Positions 12,205 to 21,165 of a DNA stretch of 64,000 nt are shown here, in pieces. The notes beneath the pieces were generated by a model, which did not search any database, was not told where the DNA came from, and was given only the letters and a program-made list of their open reading frames with translations. The stretch is from Cytidiella melzeri. Its lineage: Eukaryota; Basidiomycota; Agaricomycetes; Polyporales; Irpicaceae. Position 1 is the stretch's first letter. Each line of letters opens with the position of its first letter. Made by a program: the position numbers and the translations under genes. The stretch spans positions 124,001-188,000 of the forward strand of contig JABYQR010000029.1 of the NCBI GenBank assembly GCA_022592445.1. The letters are read 5' to 3'.

Positions 12205-13857
12205 CTATAACTTGCGTGCGCCCAATCTTGCAGACGCTTCTTGTCTGTACTGGCGGGGGAGCAGGAGAACCCCAGCAAAATACGCCGTAGGGATAAGCTA
12301 TCGCAGATAATGTCATGAGATCATGTAAGTGAAGCAGCAGCTGCTCACGTACCACGAGCCAAACGATCCAAACAATATTGGCAGCGTTTCCAACTGAGCC
12401 CCGACCGGTATATGTGGGCCACTCCGTCCTGAACCCAGAACGGACCTAACCCCAAACGTCAATCTAATGTCGACATCTTTGTTTCGGTGTGCTCACTTGA
12501 TAAAACGCAATGCCTATGATGAGCAGCCCCAAAATCGCGTGGAAGTAGTTTTGGACAGGCCTGCCACGCATATTTAACGTGTTTGAGCGAGGCTTGAAGA
12601 AATGAATGACCGCCCCCAGCAACAGCTGGAACCAGTAAAGCACGAATAAGGCGACTCCCCACTTCTTGTGCGGGTCATTCAGGTGAATCGAGTCATTCAT
12701 GTTCACCGCCGCAGTTCCTAGGGCAAAGCTCACCACAATGAGCGGCATGGCTACGAGCGACGTGAGCGGATGTTTGACGAAACGAGGACGGATGTCTCAC
12801 CGATGACAAACTGGCTGACCCAGTGTAAAGTGAACCATACGGCGCCGTACGTCCGCATCCAACGCGCGACAAGGGCTCCGAGCGGGAGGAAGAGCAAGAA
12901 CCCAAGTACGCCGATGATTGCATGAGCGATGATGTACTTCTCGTATGTTTGAAGCGGCATCCCCGCGGACCCCGAGTTGTCGCCGCCAGTTCCACTTGTT
13001 GGATTGGAAGTACCATTTCCGCTAGAAGATTGCCCCAAGGTGAACGCTGGATTGGTCGGGTCTATAGAACCTGCTGCAAGCGTCCCAGCTAGGTCTATGG
13101 TTGTCGAGCCGTACCCGTTGTGTATCAAGAGGGTGGCATCCGTTGCGGAACTTTCTGGATTGGTTTCGCCAATTGCCCAAATTATTTGCGGCTGAGTTGA
13201 GCCATCGGAGGGAATGGTGAACGTATATTTTGGGTTTGTACCATTGGTGAGGGACAAGGCTGGTTGCAAAGTCGCGACTCGCGAAAGATTCGATGCCAGG
13301 GTTGGCATAACTTCTCCAGGCGCAAGTCTCTGGGAGAGCGTAATGCTGCCATCTGAATTTGGCCACATAATAACCATCGGTGCGTTCGCCATTTGTTTAC
13401 CGAAGCCACTGGCGTAAGTTGCGTTGGTGAGACCAACACATTCTTTGGGATGCAGTGAGAAAGACTCACATTGATATCCATCCTAATTTAGATCGACCCA
13501 GACTTTGAAGGGTATCTTGAAGGACATGCTCAAAAATGATGGAGTCCATCGATGGAAGGGAGACATACATTGTATGGTCGATCCATTGACCAAGCCACCA
13601 ACACACATGAGATTCTTGCAGAAGCCACCTCCGTGCATGCCAATCAACGACGTGGAGTTGATGCTTGTGTTTGCTGATAGTGTCGTCAGACTATTGAAAC
13701 CATTGTAATCGTATTCAGGTCGGTCCAAACTCTGTGATTCGCATTCCCGGATCACTAAGAGATTCCTAATTGACCACTGAAGACTCACCAATTTTCCGGA
13801 CTCTGCCCTGACAGCGGAGGCAGCGGCCAAAGCGAGCACCGCGAAGCAAGTTTTCAT
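12205..13857 (-). CDS. Secreted DOMON plus cytochrome b561 membrane protein (putative ferric reductase / CDH-cytochrome-like)
   Basis: The start at 13857 gives a signal peptide, MKTCFAVLALAAASAVRAES. The ectodomain is a DOMON / cellobiose-dehydrogenase-cytochrome-like fold with HGGGFCKNLMCVGGLVNG, MANAPMVIMWPNSDGSITLS and APGEVMPTLAS. A Ser/Gly/Thr linker (SSSGNGTSNPTSGTGGDNSG) leads to a b561 core. That core has EKYIIAHAIIGVLGFLLFLP, HWVSQFVIGE, KKWGVALFVLYWFQLLLG and PVQNYFHAILGLLIIGIAFY, giving about five helices with the paired His that bind two hemes across the membrane. The last exon ends LLLPRQYRQEASARLGARKL. Family members pass electrons from cytosolic ascorbate or quinol to extracellular iron or oxidases; the exact substrate is unknown. 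Intron acceptors at about 12429 and 12306 restore the frame cleanly. Confidence 0.85.
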
Positions 13858-14601
13858 GGTGTTACAAGGGGAAGAAAGGTGAAGTGCCTGTTCAGCTGGC
13901 GGCAGTGATTTTATGGCTGACGGAAGAAGGGGCAATTCCCAAATGCGCCCATTCCGATGTTATCCGCTTTAATGCTATCGTGTCTAGTCATCCTGTCCGC
14001 GCTTTATCCCTTCTACCCTATATCCGTTTGCTCTGTCAGTGTTAGCTTGCGCTCCTCCCGTCGTGCTGTATTAGTGAGTTCCGCACCCATGTGTTCTCAT
14101 TCATCCGCTTTCTACTTGCGCGCTCTCGAACACCTGGTTAAGAGCATAGTTCAATGTCAGCCCTATAACACCTTGATTGCGCGAGAGAATGCATACCTTT
14201 GAAGGACATCATAACTTGAAGGTACTACGTACCGCCGTTGATTGTGTAGGCGCCGGTGTGCATCAGCAGGGAATTCAATCACTTCCCTATAGCGACGCCT
14301 AGAAAACGCGTTCGTCGCAAGCTGCGCAGCACATTTCGCGAAGACCTACCGACAGCTGCTCCTGTGCTGCAGGTTGCAAGGTCAAGGAGCACCATAGCAA
14401 TAGGGGCTATCGTCACTGAAACTCCAGCCCAGAAGCCTAGACTTGTGAAACGCAATCCAGCATGTTATGGCCAACAAAAATACTCGAAGCCCGAGAGCTT
14501 GCTGCTTGATGCTTGTGCGCTACGACACACCGACGAAGACGTCTCCGCTGCTCAGGGGTCGCAATATGCAACAGAAATAAAATATCATAGACAGCGTGCT
14601 C
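13858..14601. other. Spacer: DOMON gene promoter and RPA43 3' region
   Basis: 744 bp between two minus-strand genes. A + frame is open at 14256-14960, but it overlaps RPA43 antisense, is rich in Arg/Ser/Pro and matches nothing known to me, so it is treated as a shadow. No RNA gene seen. Confidence 0.35.
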
Positions 14602-15853
14602 TTACGATAACTTATCTCCTCTTTTCTTCTTTTGCTTCTCTGGACGACCGTCGCTCTCAGCCTGTACAGCTGCCTTCTCCGCTTTTCGCTTGCGTTTCTT
14701 CTCGTTCCTATCTGCGTCCTCGTCTGCCACCTTCTTCCGATTCCTGCCTTCATTCTTCTCTTCCTTTTCATTGTTTGAGCGAGCCAGGATCTCGAAGGTG
14801 TCAACATCCTCCTCATTGTCTGTATCTTTGTCCGCCCAGTCGACATCGTTGTAGACGAGTGTTGTTTGTGCTGCCAGCCGCTTTCCCGAGACGGTCGCAG
14901 TTAAGGAGTGGTTTGGGACATGCTGTGACGAGAACGGGTCGTGTTGTATTGATCCAATGAGAGACAGCATTTGGTTCGCAATCGTCAATCTGTGATGCAT
15001 GCGCGTTAGAGCAACGGTAGTGTGAGCTTATGGATTCAAAATCACCCAATAACCGTAAAATCAAGCCTCCCACTCTCACCGCCTAACTTCTCGTCTGTAA
15101 GCTTATGCACCCAGCGTCCGCTGCTTTCAACTGCGTTGGACGTAGGGGTAGTGCCCTTCAGTTCATCGGCTGTCGTCCCACCATACTCGGGGTCGTTTTC
15201 CGCAGGGCCATATTCAAACTCCCAGCTGTCCGCTGGTATGTGATGTCGGGGTATAGAAACGTTGAAGGTGCGATGAACGAGAAGAGAGACGTGGTCGGGA
15301 GAACAGAGGTTTACCCTCCCAACTTCAATTATTCAGACGACATTTGGCTGAAACGGTAGACCATGGCGCACCTAGTTGCATGCCCACTCGAGGGCTCCAG
15401 ACCGTGGCATCAAAAGTGATTGTACAATTTGCGAACGGACAATCTCCCTTGATAATCGCAGAAGTGCTCATGAATTGGAGATTTTCGTAGGCTAGTAGAA
15501 CACCCTGCAGCGCCGGGACGTATCTGTGGTGTTATTCTACCAATTCATCATCACACGGACTCGGGAGGTGACCAATCGCACGCGTACCTCATAACCACAG
15601 AGTCGAGCATTTCCTCTGCGCCCTCACGCGGCCTACTTGCAAAGACAGGCGGTATTGAGATGGCGAGCGTCGCTCTTACGACCTTGAACTGCCCGTGCGT
15701 AGGCTCTCTTGTTTTCTTCTTCTTCTTGCCATCCCTTGTCTGGTTATGCTGGCTGTCCTTGCCGGTCTTTGGCCGCTTTGTGGACGGGTGACCAGCGGTT
15801 TCGGCAGCTGCGTGCTTACGCTTCTTGGTCTTGTGCTCTAACATCGTTGACAT
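14602..15853 (-). CDS. RPA43: DNA-directed RNA polymerase I subunit RPA43
   Basis: RPA43 forms, with RPA14, the stalk of RNA polymerase I and docks the initiation factor Rrn3 for rRNA transcription. The first exon has a Lys-rich N-terminus (MSTMLEHKTKKRKHAA) and then FKVVRATLAISIPPVFASRP followed by REGAEEMLDSVVMR. Spliced exons continue with YVPALQGVLLAYENLQFM, GDCPFANCTITFDATVWSP (OB/S1-like domain), NLCSPDHVSLLVHRTFNVSI and SGRWVHKLTDEKLGG. The intron ending just before LTIANQMLSLIGSIQHDPF rebuilds the expected VIGLTIANQMLSL. The C-terminal tail is an acidic and Lys/Arg-rich extension (RNEKKRKRKAEKAA). The start is set at 15853. The gene looks intact. Confidence 0.9.
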
Positions 15854-16085
15854 GGGCTGAGGTGGTGGAAGCGAGAGGATAAAGGCGACAATAGCTGTCG
15901 AGACTGGGAAGGTTGAGAGCGGGCCCAACTGAAATAGAGTTCTTAGTTCTATGTACAATTTTTGGTGAAGCGCCCACGTCGGCGGCGTGTCCGCCGAAGT
16001 CTTCACCAAGTTCCCTACCTCCGCACACATCATCTATAACCTAGTCGTGTACTTTCATTCTCGGCCCTTGCTCGTCAATTGCATC
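15854..16085. promoter_or_regulatory. Bidirectional promoter RPA43 / PAM16
   Basis: Only 232 bp separate the divergent start codons. The segment is C/T-rich on one strand and holds no open frame of note. The two genes (rRNA synthesis and mitochondrial import) are both growth genes, so shared control is plausible but not shown. Confidence 0.5.
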
Positions 16086-16733
16086 ATGGTAGGTGAAGTA
16101 CATACATGAGAGCCAGCAGCCACTGACTTCCACGCAGTCTTCACCAAGAGCAATCATACAGATTGCAATTGCTGGTGCGCAGATCTTTGGAAAGGCGTTC
16201 ATGGCCGCAGGACGTCAAGCTGCTCAAAGTATGTATCCGAAATATCTGCACGTGTGACTCAGACATAACGTAGTATCCAGATGCAAAGCACCGTCCGGAA
16301 GCAGGCATGGGCGGCGACGTGTCAGGGATCCGGACAGCAACCTCTGGCTCACTGACTGACCGGCTAACACGAGAACATCGCATGACACTTGACGAGGCCC
16401 GATTGATATTGAATGTCAAGAAGGAGGATGCACCAGAGAAGATAATACAAGTACGCTATCCATTCCAAATGTATAACCTATATACTCATACAGCCCCAGC
16501 ATTACGAGCATCTCTTCAAGCAAAATGCTCCGCCAGCTGCACCACCTAAACCTCCCACAGCAGGCAAAAAACCACCAGTGACGGCATACTCTCACTACCT
16601 GCAATCCAAAATTGTGAGGGCACGAGAACGAATCGAAGCGGAGGCCACAGGGGAAGTCCAGGCACCAGCTCAACCACATCCTACGGAGAAGACACCTCCA
16701 CCGCCACCTGAACAACGAGACACCAGTTCGTGA
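16086..16733 (+). CDS. PAM16: Mitochondrial import motor subunit Pam16/Tim16
   Basis: Pam16 is a J-like protein lacking the HPD triad. It tethers and restrains Pam18 at the TIM23 translocase, so gating Hsp70-driven import into the matrix. Exon 1 appears to be only the ATG (16086-16088), directly followed by GTAGGT. After the acceptor at about 16138 the frame reads SSPRAIIQIAIAGAQIFGKA, the hydrophobic N-terminal segment typical of Pam16. Later exons give MTLDEARLILNVKKEDAPEK and HYEHLFKQNAPPAAPPKPP (J-like domain), then SHYLQSKIVRARERIEAE. The proline-rich C-terminus ends in EQRDTSS. Introns near 16229-16280 and 16450-16501 restore the frame. The protein is about 145 residues, normal for the family. 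Confidence 0.9.
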
Positions 16734-17158
16734 TCTGGTCGTACATCTCACTGTCGTTTGCTTTCATACCACAGTACACCCCATTCATCATATAATATAC
16801 AGCATTAATACACGGACAGTTGTTCCTACGGCTGACTGACGTACTTGCGTCCCAAGCGTGCGTTCGAAGCAGGTGCGCTGGCAAGTCAATGCAAGTGATA
16901 TGTCGCTGGCAGGTGTCGTGTCCCTGGACAGCTGCTACCACGACTCGGGCCCAGAAAAGTTGCGATGCAAGTTTTGAACTTGTATCGCAGCTTTTCGGGT
17001 TCGGGAAGTTCACCATGCGCTGAAGCTTCAAGATACCGGCGGAAGCACAAGGTTGGTGACTAAAGATGCGCATAAATGAAGCAACTCTACTACCAAGTAC
17101 ATGAGAGCTACTAGCACTACGAGGATCCAGCCCACACGTGCTACCATATTCGAGCGGA
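16734..17158. other. Convergent spacer after PAM16
   Basis: 425 bp between the PAM16 stop and the 3' end of the minus-strand pseudokinase locus. No coding or RNA feature was recognised. It should hold both 3' ends. Confidence 0.4.
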
Positions 17159-17814
17159 TTATGTGTTTTTATATCTTTTAATTTTCACCCCTTTCAAAAT
17201 CTTCAACATCCCGCGAAAGCTCGCCCAACCTTTCGGCCACCCATATGCCTTCACATCTGCCATCGACACTCGGTCTTCCGGCAGCGCAAAACAAACATTC
17301 TCAATCAGTGACTTGACCTCCTCCTCGCACAGCGACAAGTAACATTGAAGAACCAAGTCGTCGAAAAACTCGAACTGTCTGCGAAATACGTGCTGCGTCG
17401 TCGGGAATGGGAGAGAACACGTCAGCAGCTCGCACAAAATCACTCCGAGACTCCACACGTCGGCCGGCGGGTACTGGAACGGGTTTTCCCTCCAATGCAT
17501 CGGGTGGCGTGCGGTGTGCCAAAGTACTCGATGAGGTCGTACCACGGGCTAGGCAGACGAGGATCACTGACTACCGCGTTTCCAGAGTTAATCACTGTCA
17601 CCTGTTTCAATATCAGCAAAGAACACTGGTACGGGGGAACAACAAAGCTACAAACCTTGAGGTTGATGTCGATGAGCGTTTTCTACGGTGTAAGATCACA
17701 ATGACAGAATCCCATGCTTGGAGGTAGTGTATGGCCTCAATTAGCTCACCAAACACATATCGCGCCTTGTCTTCTGTGAAAGGTCCAAAATTTTCCAAGC
17801 GGTGTCCCAGACTG
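17159..17814 (-). pseudogene. Degenerate protein-kinase domain B (second of a tandem pair)
   Basis: Kinase signatures read in order on the minus strand. The alpha-E-like GPFTEDKARYVFGELIEAIHYL comes first. Next is a shortened catalytic region (LHRRK...TLIDINLK), where HRDxKxxN would be expected. NSGNAVVSDPRLPSPWYD follows in place of DFG-(S/N)AVVSDPR, and after it a frameshift. PADVWSLGVILCELLTCS is the alpha-F helix, and the C-terminus ends GVKIKRYKNT. An intron from LK to VTVINSG fits well. The activation segment (FGTPHATR) and the PADVWSLG helix are in different frames with no convincing intron between them. The HRD Asp, the second-loop Asn and the DFG Asp are all missing, so phosphotransfer is very unlikely. 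This is a pseudokinase or decayed gene. Confidence 0.6.
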
Positions 17815-18642
17815 TTACCATTGCCCTAATGCATGATTCCTCACTTCCTCAATGGTTGCTCTCACTCGCGGTTCAGCTTCTAAGCACCGGGAGATCAGTG
17901 GTATTACTCCGACGTGGTTCAGTAGTTCACTGTCGTCCGCAGACTGTAGTCACAGGCGATGCTCAAAATCGTCCCCTGGGCTGGATAAAGGAACATAGCC
18001 AAGCAGGAGCTCACAAGGACTACGCCGAGACTCCATGTGGTGGCAGCAGGGGCTGATTACTGGCTTGCATCCTGAATAAGGATTTCGGGAAGTGTGTACA
18101 AACTCTCGCCACGGTAGTCGCACCAGCCGAAGAATTCTTGAGAATTATTGCTGAGATTTCGAGCTCCAGCGAAGCTGGCGAGCTTCACCTGGGAAGTAAG
18201 ATTCAAGTCTTGTAACAATGTCAAAATGCGATGAGAGGTGGCATACCTCTGCAAAGTCTGTAATGATGTTGGAGGGTCTGAGATTATCGTAGGCCACGAC
18301 CTGAGAGCTGAGGAAGCTTAGGTCCTCGACGACCTGGGCAATAATATACCGTGCCAGGGTCGCTCTGCGCTTCCGCTACTCAGCGGTTGCGATGAGATCG
18401 GAGCGATTCAACCCCATCTCAGTAATCTTGAGCCAGAGGAATTCAGTTACAAGCTCATTATGAGTATATTGAGTGGTGCTTACCGTGTAAGCATATGTAT
18501 GGTCTCCTCCTACGCATGGATGGTTCGCGATGGTGTCATGGCGTAATATACAGCCTGGAACGATTTCGACAGGGATGTAGTCGTGCTCCGACTGGTCAAT
18601 GAAGGCTGTGGGAGGCAGACTGGGATTTAGAAGAAAGTTCAT
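17815..18642 (-). pseudogene. Degenerate protein-kinase domain A (first of a tandem pair)
   Basis: Minus-strand kinase landmarks: ARYIIAQVVEDLSFLSSQ (alpha-E), VAYDNLRPSNI where HRDLKPSNI is expected, VKLASFAGARNLS where VKLxDFGxA is expected, YRGESLYTLPEIL (P+1/APE region), TWSLGVVLVSS (alpha-F), and ISRCLEAEPRVRATIEEVRN (the C-lobe end). The His-Arg of HRD and the DFG Asp-Phe-Gly are replaced, although the loop Asp and Asn remain. An in-frame TGA lies at about 17950-17952 (after GDDFEHRL) and a TAG follows LIATAE near 18376, unless unusual introns skip them. It ends at TAA 17815-17817, directly before domain B. The upstream part (MNFLLNPSLPPTAFIDQSEH) has no clear N-lobe glycine loop. Confidence 0.55.
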
Positions 18643-19463
18643 AGCGACTTCGCATCCGTTGGACCTATCTCGACTCTCAGTCGGAAGCCAGTAGCGTCCA
18701 CTCTGAGATTGTCAGAAGTAAGCTCATATTGCTCTAGGAGTGAAGAATCGAGAGTGAGGGAAGTGGATTGAATACTGGTAGGCGTCTGTGGCATATTGCT
18801 GAACAATTGGGACGGGGGTACTTTGAGATTGGCATACAGTGTCGGTGCTGACATCGCTGGAATCGGACTCGCCAGACGGAAATGCGGGAATGCCTGGAGG
18901 GTCAGTCAAAACTTGGCTAGCGTTATTGCCTGCGGAGTGGAAAGCAGGTGTCGCTATTGGGGGTGCAGGAACCGGTGTGTTTGGATGTGAATAGGCGTCA
19001 GATAATAACAACGCGTCTGTGAATACGTCGCTAGTATCGTCGAAGAGAGATCGAGGGATACCTGCGATTAGGTCGGGCTCGAGCGGGGGTACAATGTCGA
19101 CGCTGATCTTACTAGCGCTGAGGAATGTCGAGTCTTCGGAATTTGGATGTTGGCCGCCTGAAGCGGCTCTGAGGTATCGGTATAAACGTCGCTAGCAGCA
19201 GGAGATACGGTGTGAGGGTCGTGGGCGGTGAGAATATGTCAGGTGGCGACGAGGCATCCGCAGGTACGTCGCTGAAATCACTATCTGCATGGCCGGCATG
19301 CTCGAAAGGAGCGGAGATACGGTCGACGTGGTTGTATGTGTTGTGGTCGGTCCACCATGAAAGGTCGTTGCCGACTTCGTTACTGCATTCGTAGAATGTG
19401 TCGTGAGCATCATCGTTGTCGTGATAGTCTTCGGGCAGAGCGTGGTCATCATAAGCATGAGAA
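18639..19463 (-). pseudogene. Acidic linker region with SDVxTD repeats upstream of the pseudokinases
   Basis: A minus-strand reading frame, shifting at likely small introns, runs from YDDHALPEDYHDNDDAHDTF through DLSWWTDHNTYNHVDRISAP to LFDDTSDVFTDALLLSDAYS and beyond. It contains four copies of a short motif: SDVPADAS, SDVYTDTS, SDVFTDAL and SDVSTDTV. It ends in VDATGFRLRVEIGPTDAKS, adjacent to the pseudokinase A frame, with a frame change at 18639-18642. No family was recognised. Composition is acidic, Ser/Thr/Pro-rich and probably disordered. It probably belongs to the same locus as the kinase-like and membrane segments on either side. Confidence 0.4.
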
Positions 19464-19559
19464 CTGTTTCAACGCAAGAATGGCTGAGTCATCAGATGTG
19501 CTATCAGTGGTCTGGTCCGTGCCATATTTCACAGGTAATTTTCTGAAGACATGAGATAT

Positions 19560-20486
19560 CAGCACCTTCAATGCAGATTCTAGCCACACTTGTATGACTC
19601 ACCTGGTATATCGCAGCATGAACAGTGATTGCCTCCTGGCGGGCGTCAGTCGCAGAACGACGCGCCTTCCGATTGAGGTAAGGTGTCTACCGAGTATACC
19701 TGTAAGATCAGACATTTGGAAACAGATCGACTACATTCCATGGTAGTATAGATATCCAAAGAAATGCCCACAACCATTCCGAGGACGGCCATCGTTGCAC
19801 GGTCTGCGTGCAAGCGACCGCGGCGAGCAGTGTTGCCGTTACAGTGCAGATAAGTCGAGTTGAGAGATAAAGGCGACAATAGCGACGAGTTTTTGTCGAA
19901 TCTCAGACATTCAGCCTTCGCTGAACCTGCACAAGCTCGCTGTGCTCCAGAAGTGATCCAGTAAAGGCCCTATGACAACGCATATCCAGAATGAGCCAGC
20001 GACAAAGCACCAGAAGAGATAGCAAAGCAGGAGATGCGGCGCAAGGGCACCGGAGAAGAACGTCGAGACAGCGCAAACGAAGACGCCACATATGGACCAG
20101 ACGGTGTCGACGAGTGGGCGGACAAGTCAAACATGGAGATCAGGGAAAGTGACGTGATGTCGTGCAGAGCCACAGCGTATGCCAGCGCCGAGGGCACAGA
20201 ACTGGATGGAGGACGCAACTACGAGAGGCTCGACAGCAAACAGAAGCTGCGACGGGATGCGGCGGGAAAACGAACAAAAGAGTGTCGGGATAGCAGGGAT
20301 GTGGTGTTGGACGATGCTGACCATGTCGAGCAGTCGTTGCTTGCTCGCCGTCGAGAGTACGGTGGTGGGTGTCGGATTGGTGAAAAATAAAGAAAACGAA
20401 AGACAAAAGAGACGAGGGCGAGGTGCACCTTTTAGCAAAGCCGTATTTGGCGAAGCTGGTTCGAGTTCGAAGCGTGAGATAGACAA
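19560..20486 (-). pseudogene. Membrane-segment region, probable 5' part of the pseudokinase locus
   Basis: On the minus strand a frame starting near 20433 (MVSIVQHHIPAIPTLF) continues past an in-frame TGA at about 20130. It then gives a strongly hydrophobic stretch: LVDTVWSICGVFVCAVSTFF, then LLLCYLFWCFVAGSFWICVV. In a shifted frame, VTATLLAAVACTQTV and WLWAFLWISILPWNVVDLF follow. A later exon-like piece ends AIYQ before a GTGAGT donor and seems to join KLPVKYGTDQTTDSTSDDSA, which runs toward the SDVxTD region. At least four transmembrane helices are suggested. I cannot settle the splicing, and the TGA suggests decay. No family recognised. Confidence 0.3.
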
Positions 20487-21165
20487 TCGCCATTGGTCCG
20501 TTCAGGTTCGGTGAACAGGCCAATGGCGGCCGTCGTCTGCGTATGTCAGGCCAGCGCAGAGCTAGTATTGAAGATTGCGGTCAAGTATCGACGGCTGCAG
20601 GCTCTGTTACGCCACTCAATACTTCAATTCCGAATTTATGACGCATCGTGCAAGCTTTACATACCTCAGCGTGATATCCGGGTGAGATACATGTATCCTG
20701 AGCAGGGAGGCTATAACAAAGTCTGTGGACTCGGGGAGGTCAACTTGTGCAAGATATCGGGCAAACAGATCTGCAGCACCTGAAACGGGCACTTGCGCGC
20801 GACTCCAAATTAAGCGCCTTGGTCATCGCGGCTGCATAACGCTGCACCCGAAGGCAGTCCTCCAGTTCTCCTCCTCCCACCCTCCTCGGTAAGAACACCC
20901 ACTCTGACAGGCTTTGCTCACCTCTCTGTGCACTCTACTATCCGCCTGGCTAACGCTGCACTGGCCAAGCAGCGAACAAACTTGAACTACGGGTTTCCAA
21001 GCTCCTAGACAACCAGGTTTCACCGCATTACGACTTGCATGATCCTCTGTCCATCCCATCGCCCATAGACAAACCCACCATCCTCCCACAAAGCGTACGA
21101 AACCTCACGACCTCTTGTCAAGTGTACAATACTACTCGCGAGGACACGCCGGTCGTATCCTAACA
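20487..21165. other. Upstream region and probable leader of the NIPA gene
   Basis: 679 bp before the NIPA start codon. A C/T-rich tract (TCCTCCTCCCACCCTCCTC near 20868-20886) is typical of fungal promoters and leaders. No coding feature is supported. A GGTTCGAGTTC at about 20458 resembles a tRNA T-loop but has no surrounding cloverleaf. Confidence 0.35.

Noticed and set aside
14256..14960. A + open frame of 234 codons
   Set aside because: It overlaps the RPA43 C-terminal exons antisense, has low-complexity Arg/Ser/Pro composition and no motif.
20455..20475. GGTTCGAGTTC resembling a tRNA T-loop
   Set aside because: No acceptor, D or anticodon arms can be folded around it.
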